In this document: one piece after another, positions 30,197 through 38,688 of the stretch
Position numbering within the stretch: position 1 is the stretch's first letter
Layout: each line of letters begins with the position of its first letter
Origin: Limimaricola sp. G21655-S1
Lineage (GTDB): Bacteria; Pseudomonadota; Alphaproteobacteria; Rhodobacterales; Rhodobacteraceae
Direction of reading: 5' to 3'
DNA length: 64,000 bases
NCBI RefSeq assembly: GCF_027213785.1
Contig: NZ_JAPWGO010000001.1
Span: 418,732-482,731 of the forward strand
The notes under the pieces: generated by a model
Seen by the model: only the letters and a program-made list of their open reading frames with translations
Told to the model about the DNA's origin: nothing
The model's database searches: none
Position numbers and translations under genes: made by a program

Positions 30197-30949
30197 ATGT
30201 GCATGATACGCCCCGTCCTGATGCTGTCCGTCTGCCTCGCCCTGCTCTCCGCCTGCGCCCGCGCCGCGCCGGAGGAGACGGCGGATTGCGTCGTGTTCCT
30301 GCACGGTCTGGCGCGCACCGATCTCAGCTTCGCGCCGATGGCCGAGGTGGTCGAGGCCAACGGCTACAAGGTGGTCAATCGCGGCTATCCCTCGACCGAG
30401 GCGCGGATCGAGGATCTGGTCGAGGCGGTGCCCGACGACGTGGCGGCCTGCGGCGACCGCACCGTGCATTTCGTGACCCATTCGATGGGCGGCATCCTCG
30501 TGCGGCTCTGGCTCACCGATCACCGCCCGGCGAAGATGGGCCGGGTGGTGATGCTGGCGCCGCCCAACAAGGGCTCGGAGCTTGTCGACGTGTTCGGCGA
30601 GTTCGAACCGTTCGAATGGATCAACGGCCCGGCGGGGTTGCAGCTCGGCACCGATCCGCAGAGCCTGCCGAACCGGCTCGAGCCGCTGCCCTCCTACGAG
30701 GTCGGCATCATCGCCGGGGATTCCTCGCTCAACCCGGTTTTCTCGGCGCTGATCGAGGGGCCGGATGACGGCAAGGTCTCGGTCGCTTCGACCCGGCTCG
30801 AAGGCGCGGCCGATCACATCACCCTGCCGGTGAGCCACACCTTCATGATGAACAATCCGCTGGTGATGGCGCAGGTGCTGGCCTTCCTGCGGCAGGGCCG
30901 GTTCGATCGCGAGCTGAGCCTCGGCGGCGTGCTGTTCGGCCTCGACTAG
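30197..30949 (+). CDS. Alpha/beta-hydrolase (lipase-like) lipoprotein
   Basis: A 250-residue exported hydrolase. The N-terminus is a lipoprotein signal (hydrophobic core, then LSAC lipobox at about residues 17-20), so the mature enzyme is probably lipid-anchored. The oxyanion segment is [11 protein letters not shown] and the nucleophile elbow is THSMGG, where the first Gly of GxSxG is Thr. A late acidic residue and histidine (VSHTFMM) complete a triad. It resembles bacterial class 2 lipases or PGAP1-like proteins. The start is uncertain by two codons (30197 or 30203); no clear ribosome site is seen. Confidence 0.8.
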   Translation: MCMIRPVLMLSVCLALLSACARAAPEETADCVVFLHGLARTDLSFAPMAEVVEANGYKVVNRGYPSTEARIEDLVEAVPDDVAACGDRTVHFVTHSMGGILVRLWLTDHRPAKMGRVVMLAPPNKGSELVDVFGEFEPFEWINGPAGLQLGTDPQSLPNRLEPLPSYEVGIIAGDSSLNPVFSALIEGPDDGKVSVASTRLEGAADHITLPVSHTFMMNNPLVMAQVLAFLRQGRFDRELSLGGVLFGLD

Positions 30950-30983
30950 GGCGGCGGATCTTCGCGCGGTCCTGTACCGCGTC

Positions 30984-31008
30984 GGAACCGCGCCATGGAT
31001 CGGTGGTT
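30984..31008 (+). promoter_or_regulatory. Possible EcfG-type promoter
   Basis: GGAAC at 30984-30988 followed by N17 and GTT at 31006-31008 resembles the alphaproteobacterial general-stress sigma (EcfG) promoter pattern. It lies 75 nt before the SRPBCC gene. A GTTCGA-N4-TCGAAC inverted repeat overlaps its 3' side. The match is short. Confidence 0.25.
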
Positions 31009-31082
31009 CGAGTCATCGAACACACGCGCTGCGCGACCGAACGGCGGGCGGCGCGGTCCCACCGTCCAGGAGGAAGGCTGCG

Positions 31083-31751
31083 ATGACCTACAGGACCTTT
31101 GAGGACGACCGGCGCGCCCGGCGCGCGCGCCATGCGGCGCAGCCCGGCGGTGCGGCGCTGGCGGTCGGCCTCGGATTGCTGCTGCTCGGCGGCCTCGCGG
31201 CCCGGCAATATGCCGGGCAACAGGCACCGCGCCGTCCCGCCGACAGCGCCCCCGGCCGCACTGCCCGGCAAAGACGCTTCGGCGACTACGCCGTCACCGG
31301 CCGCAGCGTGACCATCAACCGTCCCCGCCAGGAGATCTACGATTTCTGGCGGGACTTCTCGAACCTGTCGAAGTTCATGGAGAACATCGAAAGCGTGCAC
31401 GCGTCGGGCGAGGTCACGCGCTGGACCATCAGCGGCCCGATGGGCCGCGCGGTCGAGGTCGTCACCCGCATCGTCAGCGACCGCCCCGGCCAGGAGATCG
31501 CCTGGCGCTCCACCGAGGACAGCGAGATCGACACGGAGGGCAAGGTGATGTTCCGCGATGCGCCCGGCATGCGCGGCACCATCGTCGAAACGGTGATCGC
31601 CTATCGCCCGCCGATGGGCGAGCTGGGCCGGATCGTGGCCAAGCTGTTCCAGGATGAGCCCGGCGTGCAGGCGCGCCGCGACCTGAAGCGGCTGAAGATG
31701 CTGCTGGAGACCGGCGAGATCGCCACCAATCGCAACCGCAACGACGGCTGA
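31083..31751 (+). CDS. SRPBCC-family protein with N-terminal membrane anchor
   Basis: A 222-residue protein. The basic N-terminus leads into one hydrophobic helix at about 24-42. A START/SRPBCC (polyketide cyclase/dehydrase-like) domain follows from about residue 73 (SVTINRPRQEIYDFWRDFSNLSKFMENIESV). Such domains bind hydrophobic ligands. The gene has an AGGAGG site and is followed after 13 nt by a zinc-dependent dehydrogenase, a pairing seen in many alphaproteobacteria and often stress-induced. Precise role unknown. Confidence 0.8.
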   Translation: MTYRTFEDDRRARRARHAAQPGGAALAVGLGLLLLGGLAARQYAGQQAPRRPADSAPGRTARQRRFGDYAVTGRSVTINRPRQEIYDFWRDFSNLSKFMENIESVHASGEVTRWTISGPMGRAVEVVTRIVSDRPGQEIAWRSTEDSEIDTEGKVMFRDAPGMRGTIVETVIAYRPPMGELGRIVAKLFQDEPGVQARRDLKRLKMLLETGEIATNRNRNDG

Positions 31752-31764
31752 GGGGGCCTGAGAC

Positions 31765-32949
31765 ATGCGCGCACTCACCTATCACGGCAGCCACGACGTC
31801 CGCGTCGATACCGTGCCCGACCCCCAGATCGTCAACCCGCGCGACGCGATCATCGAGGTGACCTCGACCGCGATCTGCGGCTCGGACCTGCATCTCTATG
31901 ACGGGGTGATCCCCGGTGTCATGTCGGGCGACATCCTTGGCCACGAATTCATGGGGCGCGTGGTCGAGACCGGCCCGGGCTCGACCCTGAAGAAGGGCCA
32001 GCGCGTGGTGGTGCCCTTCACCATCTCCTGCGGCCAGTGCTTTCACTGCAAGATGCAGCAGTTCTCGGCTTGCGACAATTCCAACCCGGCCGAGAAGCAG
32101 GACCTGACCGAACCGCTCTATGGCCATCCTCTGTCGGGACTGTTCGGCTATTCGCACCTGACCGGCGGCTATCCGGGCGGGCAGGCGGAATATGTCCGGG
32201 TGCCGTTTTCGGATGTCGGTCCGATCGTCATCCCCGAGGGCATGGATGACGACGAGGTGCTGTTCCTCTCGGACATCCTGCCCACGGGCTGGATGGCCGC
32301 CGAGAACGCCGACATCACCGATGGCGACACCGTCGCCGTCTGGGGTTGCGGCCCGGTCGGGCTCTTCGCGGTGCAAAGCGCGCGGATCATGGGGGCGCAT
32401 CAGGTGATCGCCATCGACCACCACCCGCACCGGCTGGAGCTGGCGCGGCAGATGGGGGCCAAGGTGATCGACTACACCCAGACCCATGTGCTCGAGGCGC
32501 TGATGGAGATGACCGGCGGCATCGGTCCCGACGCGGTGATCGACGCGGTCGGCATGGAAAGCCACGGCTTCGCGCCCGACAACGTGTTCGACACGATCAA
32601 GCAGAAGGTGGGCATGGGCGCCGACGCCCCGCATGCCTTGCGCATGGCGATCATGGCGGTGCGCAAGGGCGGACGCATCTCGATGCCCGGCGTCTATGGC
32701 GGTTTCGCCGACAAGTTTCCGCTGGGCGCGCTGATGGAGAAGGGGCTGCAGCTCAGGACCGGCCAGACCCACGTGCAGCGCTACACCAAGGACCTGCTGC
32801 GCCGGATTCAGGAGGGCGAGATCGACACCACCTTCCTGATCTCGCACCGGCTGCCGCTCGAAGAGGCACCGCGCGGCTATGCCAACTTCAAGGAGAACCA
32901 GAACGAGTGGACCAAGGTCGTGCTCAAGCCCGGCACGGCGGCGGTCTAA
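31765..32949 (+). CDS. Zinc-dependent alcohol dehydrogenase
   Basis: A 394-residue medium-chain dehydrogenase of the glutathione-independent formaldehyde dehydrogenase-like branch. Catalytic zinc ligands are C38 and H60-E61; structural zinc cysteines are C89, C92, C95 and C103. The NAD(P)-binding GCGPVG lies near residue 195. The long insertion after residue 270 (DNVFDTIKQKVGMGADAPHALRMAIMAVRKGG) is typical of this branch. Cotranscribed with the SRPBCC gene. Substrate not determinable. Confidence 0.9.
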   Translation: MRALTYHGSHDVRVDTVPDPQIVNPRDAIIEVTSTAICGSDLHLYDGVIPGVMSGDILGHEFMGRVVETGPGSTLKKGQRVVVPFTISCGQCFHCKMQQFSACDNSNPAEKQDLTEPLYGHPLSGLFGYSHLTGGYPGGQAEYVRVPFSDVGPIVIPEGMDDDEVLFLSDILPTGWMAAENADITDGDTVAVWGCGPVGLFAVQSARIMGAHQVIAIDHHPHRLELARQMGAKVIDYTQTHVLEALMEMTGGIGPDAVIDAVGMESHGFAPDNVFDTIKQKVGMGADAPHALRMAIMAVRKGGRISMPGVYGGFADKFPLGALMEKGLQLRTGQTHVQRYTKDLLRRIQEGEIDTTFLISHRLPLEEAPRGYANFKENQNEWTKVVLKPGTAAV

Positions 32950-32968
32950 ATTCGGTCCGTGCTGGATA

Positions 32969-32998
32969 GCCGAGGGACGGGCTTCCTGACCCCTCGGC
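32969..32998 (+). terminator. Weak hairpin after the dehydrogenase gene
   Basis: GCCGAGGG pairs with CCCTCGGC (8 bp) across a 14-nt loop, 20 nt past the stop. There is no T-tract. It sits at the start of a 322-bp stretch (32950-33271) in which I see no other feature or credible gene. Confidence 0.35.
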
Positions 32999-33271
32999 GC
33001 ATCGGGGCCAATCAAGCGGTCGGCCGAAACCGCGGTAGGGTGCTTCCGGGGAGAATGGCCCCGGTATCCGTCATGCCGCCGCTTGAGGTCGAGGAGCGCG
33101 CGCTGGCCAAGCGCTTGGCCCGCTGGAAATGGCGGGCCTCGCCCCTGAGGCGGAGCGCTGGGTTAAGGCACCGGCCATCCCGGCCTGCGCGAAGGTGATC
33201 CTCCGCCCCTTGTTTTGCGGCGCGCGGGCGCTTCTTATGAGATGTATCGCAAGCCTCGGAGGCACCGCCTC

Positions 33272-33499
33272 ATGGAGATCCATCTCGAGAAGATCGACGC
33301 GCGGCGCAACTGCTACCGCTTTTACGAGATCACCGTCGAGCCGGACCTATTCGCGCAGGCGGCGCTGGTGGTGCGCTGGGGCCGGATCGGCGGGCGCGGG
33401 CGTTCGCGTATCGCCGGTTCTGGATCGGTGCGAGAGGCGCAGGATCTCGCGACACGCCTGCTCAAGCTCCGGCTGCGCCACGGCTACGCGCTGCGCTGA
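33272..33499 (+). CDS. WGR-domain protein
   Basis: A 75-residue protein made entirely of a WGR domain, with VVRWGRIGGRGRS in the centre. Stand-alone WGR proteins are common in alphaproteobacteria; the domain is thought to bind nucleic acid. The start at 33272 follows CGGAGG with a 9-nt spacing; the 19-codon upstream extension is unlikely. It is isolated, convergent with the Ca/Na antiporter gene. Confidence 0.8.
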   Translation: MEIHLEKIDARRNCYRFYEITVEPDLFAQAALVVRWGRIGGRGRSRIAGSGSVREAQDLATRLLKLRLRHGYALR

Positions 33500-33611
33500 G
33501 CGTCGCCGTGGTAGCTGAGCGGCGGATGGTTTCGACCTCCATCCACCGAGTTTGACCGGTCGACCCTGTCCGCCCGAGGCGCGACGGCCGCGCCTTTGGC
33601 CGGTGCCGTTC

Positions 33612-34568
33612 TCAGGGCCAGAGCGACCACAGATAGATCGCGTAGCCGGCCAGCAGCAGGGCGCCCTCGCGGCGGGAGATCCGCAGCCCGGTCCAGGCGA
33701 GGCCGACGACGGCGAGCGAGGCGGCGATCATCACGAGGTTGTCGAAGCTCAGGATCTCGGTCGGCACGTTGCCGGGAGACACCATCGCGGTGACGCCGGC
33801 GATGCCGAGGATGTTGTAGATGTTCGAACCGATGATGTTGCCGAAGGCCATGTCGGCCTGCTTGCGGATCGCCGCCATCACCGACGTCACCAGTTCCGGC
33901 AGCGAGGTGCCGATCGCGACAACCGTGAGACCGATCACCGTCTCGGAGATGCCGAAGCTGCGCGCCAGCGTCGTCGCGCCCTCGACCAGAAGGTAGCCGC
34001 CATAGACCACCAGCGCGAGGCCGCCCAGTGCGGTGAGGAGCGAGACGGGCAGGGAGGTGGTGCCGTCGGGCGCCAGCGCCGGGTCGGCGCTCTGGGTTGC
34101 ATCGGCCTTCTCGCGCACGGCACCACGGCTCTCTTGGCGAAACGCCATGTAGATGTAGAGGGCGAGCGCGGTGACGAAGGCGGCGCCCACCGCCACGCCC
34201 AAGGGCATCAGCAGGCCCAGCGCGGCAAAGCTCAGCGTGACCGCCACCATCACCGCGCCGTCGCGCTTGAGCGCGGCCGAGGCCACGGCGATCGGGGTGA
34301 TCAGCGCGGCGCCGCCCATGATCAGCAGGATGTTGGCGATGTTCGAGCCGACGACGTTGCCATAGGCGATGCCCGGTACGCCCTTGAGCGCGGCCTGCAC
34401 CGAGGTGACCAGCTCGGGCGTCGAGGTGCCGAAGCCCACCAGCGTCAGGCCGATCACCAGCGGCGACACGCCCAGCCGTTCGGCGACGCGCACCGCGCCG
34501 CGCACCAGAAATTCGCCGCCGAGCACCAGCAGCACGAGGCCCGCGACCAGCGACAGCCACATTCCCAT
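33612..34568 (-). CDS. Calcium/sodium antiporter (CaCA family)
   Basis: A 318-residue membrane protein with two homologous halves of about five helices. Each carries an alpha-repeat: GFGTSTPELVTSVQAAL with GNVVGSNIANIL, and AIGTSLPELVTSVMAAI with GNIIGSNIYNIL. These glutamates and asparagines form the cation site in NCX-like exchangers. The start at 34568 has AAGGA upstream. The central loop (about 145-170) is hydrophilic. Confidence 0.92.
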   Translation of the reverse strand: MGMWLSLVAGLVLLVLGGEFLVRGAVRVAERLGVSPLVIGLTLVGFGTSTPELVTSVQAALKGVPGIAYGNVVGSNIANILLIMGGAALITPIAVASAALKRDGAVMVAVTLSFAALGLLMPLGVAVGAAFVTALALYIYMAFRQESRGAVREKADATQSADPALAPDGTTSLPVSLLTALGGLALVVYGGYLLVEGATTLARSFGISETVIGLTVVAIGTSLPELVTSVMAAIRKQADMAFGNIIGSNIYNILGIAGVTAMVSPGNVPTEILSFDNLVMIAASLAVVGLAWTGLRISRREGALLLAGYAIYLWSLWP

Positions 34569-34701
34569 GTCGGATTCCTTCTCACCATCCCGAGGCCGTG
34601 GTTCCGGCCTCGCGCAGAGATGGGATGGCGGGCGGGGGTCCGACAAGCGGTCGGACCCCTCGAGGCGCGAAAATCTTCGCGCCGTGTCGGCCAGCGGGCC
34701 G

Positions 34702-35835
34702 TCAGGCGGCGCGCAGCCGTGCCGGCATCAGCCCGGTTTCCTCCATCGAGACGGCGCGGCCCTCGCGGATCGACATCTGCGCGGCGATGCCCATGGCCAC
34801 GGCGGCCCAGCCATCCTCGAGCGTCACTTCGGCGCGAGCGCGCTGGCCGCGCACCAGTTCGAGGAAGCGCGCATGCTGATAGAAGGTCGAGCCATTGTGG
34901 TCGCCCGCCTCCAGCAGCGCCGGGTCGACCGGAATCTCGCGGATCTCGGGACCCTTGGGCTCGCGCGGGCTGACGATCAGCTGCGGCACCGGCGGCTCGC
35001 CCAGATGCTCGGGCCAGAACCGGCCCGGCCCCGGCACCAGAGCGTCGATCCGCGCCCGCGGCCCGACCGCCGTGACCTCTTCCTGGTAGCGCGCGCCCTC
35101 GGCGAACATGCACAATTCCAGCAGGGCACGACCGCCGCGCGCGAAATCGACGATCACATAGCCATTGTCGAGCACGTCGGGCGCCACGCCCTCGTAATTC
35201 TCGTCCTGGTGATTCACCGCCTGGCTGCCCGAGGCCATGACCCGCACCGGCTCGTCGCCGAGCGTGAGCCGCATCAGGTCGAAGAAGTGGCAGCACTTCT
35301 CGACGAAGGTGCCGCCGGTGAAACGGTTGAACCGGTTCCAGCCGCCGACCTTGTGCAGGAACGGGAAGCGATGCTCGCGGATGGTGAGCATCTTGATGCC
35401 CCCGGTGGCCGCCTGCGCCTCCTTCAGGAAGGCCGCGATGGGCGGCATGTAGCGGTACTCCATCGCCACCCAGACCGGGGCGGGGTAGCTGTCGCGGAAG
35501 GCCGCGAGCCGCGCCGTCTCGGCCGGATCGGTGAAGAGCGGTTTTTCGACGAGGACCGGCAACGGCCGGGTGCGGGCGATCTCTTCCATCTGCTCGAGAT
35601 GGCGGAAATTGGGGCTGGCGATCAGCAGGCAATCGAGCCCCTCGGTCGCCATCAGATCGGCGACCGAATCGCACAGCCGCGCCTCGGGCGCGAGCGCCTG
35701 CGCCTGCATCGCCATCTCGGCGTCGGGCTCGAAGATCGCCGCGACGCGCGTGCCGGGCAGCAGCGCGATGTTGCGCAGGTGCTCCTGTCCCATCATGCCG
35801 CAGCCGATGATGCCGTAATTGGTGGGCGTGGTCAT
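34702..35835 (-). CDS. Gfo/Idh/MocA-family protein; candidate NAD-dependent sulfoquinovosidase
   Basis: A 377-residue two-domain protein. The N-terminal Rossmann fold (GIIGCGMMGQEHLRN, then VLVEKPLFTD with the family EKP motif) binds NAD(P). The C-terminal domain shows NRFTGGTFVEKCCHFFD. Most relatives are sugar dehydrogenases, but the fold also includes NAD-dependent glycosidases (GH4/GH109-like and the sulfoquinovosidase family GH188). Because it lies beside an SmoC/SmoB/SmoA-like set, I infer it may release sulfoquinovose from its glycosides. It lies 10 nt after the GntR gene with a GGGAGGATC ribosome site. Oxidoreductase activity is the alternative. Confidence 0.8.
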   Translation of the reverse strand: MTTPTNYGIIGCGMMGQEHLRNIALLPGTRVAAIFEPDAEMAMQAQALAPEARLCDSVADLMATEGLDCLLIASPNFRHLEQMEEIARTRPLPVLVEKPLFTDPAETARLAAFRDSYPAPVWVAMEYRYMPPIAAFLKEAQAATGGIKMLTIREHRFPFLHKVGGWNRFNRFTGGTFVEKCCHFFDLMRLTLGDEPVRVMASGSQAVNHQDENYEGVAPDVLDNGYVIVDFARGGRALLELCMFAEGARYQEEVTAVGPRARIDALVPGPGRFWPEHLGEPPVPQLIVSPREPKGPEIREIPVDPALLEAGDHNGSTFYQHARFLELVRGQRARAEVTLEDGWAAVAMGIAAQMSIREGRAVSMEETGLMPARLRAA

Positions 35836-35845
35836 TGATCCTCCC

Positions 35846-36583
35846 TCAGATCAGGCGTTGCACGTAATGGGCACGCGCCGTGTCGAACCATGTGCGCGAG
35901 AACTCGACCGGCGCCGGGCCCTGCGCCCAACTCAGCCGCTCGATGTATCCGGTGACGGTGCCGGGGCGCAGCGTGAAGGCCGCCGGCGCCCAGTGCGGCA
36001 CCTCCCCGATGGTGACCCGATCCTCGGCGCGGGTGATCCAGAAGCCGAGATGGGTCTTGTAGTAGAGGTAGAGCGAATCCGCGAGTTTCGCGGGGTCGAT
36101 CGCGCCGGCCGCGCCGTCGAGCCAGATCTCCTCGACCGCGATGATCGTGTCGTTGAGACGGCGCAGGCGGCGAATCCGCGTGGCGTCCGGCGCGGCGCCG
36201 AAGCCGGGCAAATCGGCGGGCTTCTCCATTCGCGCGAGATCGAGCACTTCGGCGCGGGGCAGGCCGCCGCCCTCCGGCAGCTCCAGCCGGAACATCGAGT
36301 AGACGCTTTCGGCCTGCGCGTTGCGGCGCACGTAGTTGCCCGAGCCCTGCACCCGCTCCAGCATGCCTTTCTCCGACAGCTCGGCCAGCGCCTTTCTCAG
36401 CGTGCGCACCGAGGTGCCCAGACGCTGCGCGAAGTCGCGCTCTGGAGGCAGCCGCTCTCCCTCGACCAGCCGCCCGGAGGCGATCTCGCGCACGAGAAGT
36501 TCGCTGATCTGCTGGTGGATCGGCAGGGCGGCGGGGGCTTCGGGCATCTTGCGAAAATCTCGCGGTCGAAATTGATGCACCAT
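35846..36583 (-). CDS. GntR-family (HutC/UTRA) transcriptional regulator
   Basis: A 245-residue regulator with an N-terminal winged helix (about 20-85: HQQISELLVREIASGRLVEGERLPPERDFAQRLGTSVRTLRKALAELSEKGMLERVQGSGNYV) and a C-terminal UTRA ligand-binding domain. It probably senses an intermediate of the adjacent catabolic genes, and is divergent from the monooxygenase operon. Start choice matters: an ATG at 36583 overlaps a palindrome that could be its own operator, while ATG 36547 would leave the palindrome upstream. Neither has a strong ribosome site. Confidence 0.88.
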   Translation of the reverse strand: MVHQFRPRDFRKMPEAPAALPIHQQISELLVREIASGRLVEGERLPPERDFAQRLGTSVRTLRKALAELSEKGMLERVQGSGNYVRRNAQAESVYSMFRLELPEGGGLPRAEVLDLARMEKPADLPGFGAAPDATRIRRLRRLNDTIIAVEEIWLDGAAGAIDPAKLADSLYLYYKTHLGFWITRAEDRVTIGEVPHWAPAAFTLRPGTVTGYIERLSWAQGPAPVEFSRTWFDTARAHYVQRLI

Positions 36584-36589
36584 TGATTT
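36569..36589. promoter_or_regulatory. Imperfect palindrome in the divergent promoter region
   Basis: AAAT-N2-ATG-CAC-CAT-N2-ATTT, centred at 36579, is the best dyad between the GntR gene and the monooxygenase operon. It is a candidate autoregulatory and operon operator. It does not match the classic GntR GT-N-TA-N-AC core. Confidence 0.4.
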
Positions 36590-36643
36590 GCATTTGCCGG
36601 GCTGTTACGCAAGTGGAAATCGCACGCTTGGAGGAGCCCCCGC

Positions 36644-37798
36644 ATGACCGTCGTCCCCATCACCTCGCCCGATCTCGACGCGGTCGAGGTGTCGTGGTTC
36701 GCAGCGCTCTGCTCGGATGATTACCGCCTGCTGGGCAAGCCCGAGGGCGACCTGCGCTCGTCCTGGGCGCATTGCTCGGAGATCGTGAAGACCGCCGAAT
36801 CTCAGGGCTTCCGCAACATCCTCTGCCCGTCCTCCTATCAGGTCGGGCAGGACACGCTGAGCTTCGTCGCGGGCTGCGCGCCGATCACCTCGAAGATCAA
36901 CCTGCTGGCGGCGATCCGCTGTGGCGAGATGCAGCCGATCATGCTGGCGCGCACCGTCGCCACGCTCGACCACATGCTGGAGGGCCGCCTGACGCTGAAC
37001 GTCATCTCCTCGGATTTCCCGGGCGAAAAGGCCGAGAGCAAGTTCCGCTACCAGCGTTCGCGCGAGGTGGTGGAGATCCTCAAGCAGGCCTGGACCCGCG
37101 ACGAGATCAACTACAAGGGCGAGGTCTACGACTTCGAGGGGCTGACCACCGACCCGGCCAAGCCCTATCAGGAGGGCGGTCCGCTTCTCTATTTCGGGGG
37201 CTACTCCCCCGACGCGCTGGAGCTTTGCGGCCAGCATTGCGACGTCTACCTGATGTGGCCCGAGAAGAAGGAAGACCTCGCCGAGCGGATGCGCGCGGTG
37301 CATTCGGTGGCCGAGAAATACGACCGCACGCTGGATTACGGGCTGCGGGTGCACGTCATCGTCCGCGACACCGAGGCCGAGGCGCGCGAATACGCGCAGC
37401 ATCTCGTCTCAGAACTGGATGACGAGCAGGGCCGCACGATCCGCGAGCGGGCGCTCGACGCCACCTCGCTGGGCGTGTCGCACCAGGCGCGCAACCGTGA
37501 GCTTGCGGATATGGAGGGCTTCATCGAGCCGAACCTCTGGACCGGCGTCGGCCGGGCACGCTCGGGCTGCGGCGCGGCGCTGGTGGGCTCGACCGACCAA
37601 GTCTATTCGAAGCTCGAGGAATACCGGAAGATGGGCATGCGGGCCTTCATCCTGTCGGGATATCCGCATATCGACGAGGCCAAGCATTTCGGCGCCCGCG
37701 TGCTGCCGATGATGAAGACATGCTCGCTGCCGGAGGCCTATGGCCGGGTGCCGAGCCAGACACCGAAGACGCCGCTGGGCGCAGGAGAACGACGCTGA
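36644..37798 (+). CDS. smoC: SsuD/SmoC-like FMNH2-dependent sulfonate monooxygenase (LLM class)
   Basis: A 384-residue luciferase-like TIM-barrel monooxygenase that would use FMNH2 and O2 to cleave a C-S bond, releasing sulfite. SsuD catalytic positions appear conserved: R235 and H237 (GLRVHVIVRDT; SsuD R226/H228), the Arg of RARSGCGAALVG near 306 (SsuD R297) and Y340 (LSGYPH; SsuD Y331). From memory it closely resembles sulfoquinovose monooxygenase SmoC, including the W near 205 (YLMWPE). GGAGGAG precedes the ATG. It overlaps the aldo/keto reductase by 1 nt. An alkanesulfonate or other sulfonate substrate is the alternative. Confidence 0.85.
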   Translation: MTVVPITSPDLDAVEVSWFAALCSDDYRLLGKPEGDLRSSWAHCSEIVKTAESQGFRNILCPSSYQVGQDTLSFVAGCAPITSKINLLAAIRCGEMQPIMLARTVATLDHMLEGRLTLNVISSDFPGEKAESKFRYQRSREVVEILKQAWTRDEINYKGEVYDFEGLTTDPAKPYQEGGPLLYFGGYSPDALELCGQHCDVYLMWPEKKEDLAERMRAVHSVAEKYDRTLDYGLRVHVIVRDTEAEAREYAQHLVSELDDEQGRTIRERALDATSLGVSHQARNRELADMEGFIEPNLWTGVGRARSGCGAALVGSTDQVYSKLEEYRKMGMRAFILSGYPHIDEAKHFGARVLPMMKTCSLPEAYGRVPSQTPKTPLGAGERR

Positions 37799-38688
37799 TG
37801 GACCGTATCGAGATTTCGCGCGACGTGGCGCTGAGCCGCCTGGTCTATGGCATGTGGCGCATCGCCGACGACGCCGACACCAGCCCCGCCCATGTCCGCG
37901 CCAAGATCGACGCCTGCCTCGCGCAGGGCATCACGACGATGGATCAGGCCGACATCTACGGCGCCTATGGCGCCGAGGCGGTGCTGGGCGCGGCGCTGAA
38001 GGAAGACCCCTCGCTGCGTGACCGGATCGAGATCGTCAGCAAATGCGGCATCGTCGCGCCGATGGGCCGCCACGCCGACAAGACGGTCAAGCATTACGAC
38101 ACCTCGCGCGCCTATATCGAACAGGCGGTCGAGACGAGCCTGCGCGACATGGGCACCGAGTATCTCGACCTGCTGCTGATCCACCGCCCCGACCCGATGA
38201 TGGACCCCCGCGAAACCGGCGCCGCGCTCGACGCGCTGGTGGCGAGTGGCAAGGTCCGCGCCGTCGGCGTCTCGAACTTCCGGCCATGGGACGTGGAACT
38301 GCTGGAATCGGCGATGGACACGCCGCTCGCCACCAACCAGATCGAGATCTCGCTGAAGGAACTCGCGCCCTTCACCAATGGCGATCTCGCCTATCACCAG
38401 CGGCGGAACATCCCGCTGATGGCATGGTCGCCGCTGGGCGGCGGTGACCTGATGACCGGGCAGGGGCCGGTGGCCGAGCGTCTCGACCGCATCGCCGCGG
38501 CGCAGGGCGTCGACCGCGCCGCCGTCGCGGTGGCCTTCCTGCTCGCGCATCCGGCGGGCATCCTGCCGGTGCTGGGCACCAACAACGTCGAGCGGATCGC
38601 GAAGATTTCCGACGCGCGCAAGGTCGAGATCGACCGCGAGACCTGGTTCTCGCTCTACGAGGCCGGCCTCGGCACCGAAGTGCCATGA
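37798..38688 (+). CDS. smoB: YdhF/SmoB-like aldo/keto reductase
   Basis: A 296-residue NADPH-dependent aldo/keto reductase of the YdhF branch. The catalytic tetrad is visible: D49 and Y54 (TTMDQADIYG), K82 (IVSKCGI) and H129 (LLLIHRPDP). The N-terminal LVYGMWRIADDADTSPAHV strongly resembles SmoB, which reduces 6-oxo-glucose to glucose after monooxygenase attack on sulfoquinovose. TGATG coupling with the monooxygenase and ATGA coupling with the flavin reductase support one pathway. If the upstream substrate is not sulfoquinovose, it would reduce another aldehyde product. Confidence 0.85.
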   Translation: MDRIEISRDVALSRLVYGMWRIADDADTSPAHVRAKIDACLAQGITTMDQADIYGAYGAEAVLGAALKEDPSLRDRIEIVSKCGIVAPMGRHADKTVKHYDTSRAYIEQAVETSLRDMGTEYLDLLLIHRPDPMMDPRETGAALDALVASGKVRAVGVSNFRPWDVELLESAMDTPLATNQIEISLKELAPFTNGDLAYHQRRNIPLMAWSPLGGGDLMTGQGPVAERLDRIAAAQGVDRAAVAVAFLLAHPAGILPVLGTNNVERIAKISDARKVEIDRETWFSLYEAGLGTEVP

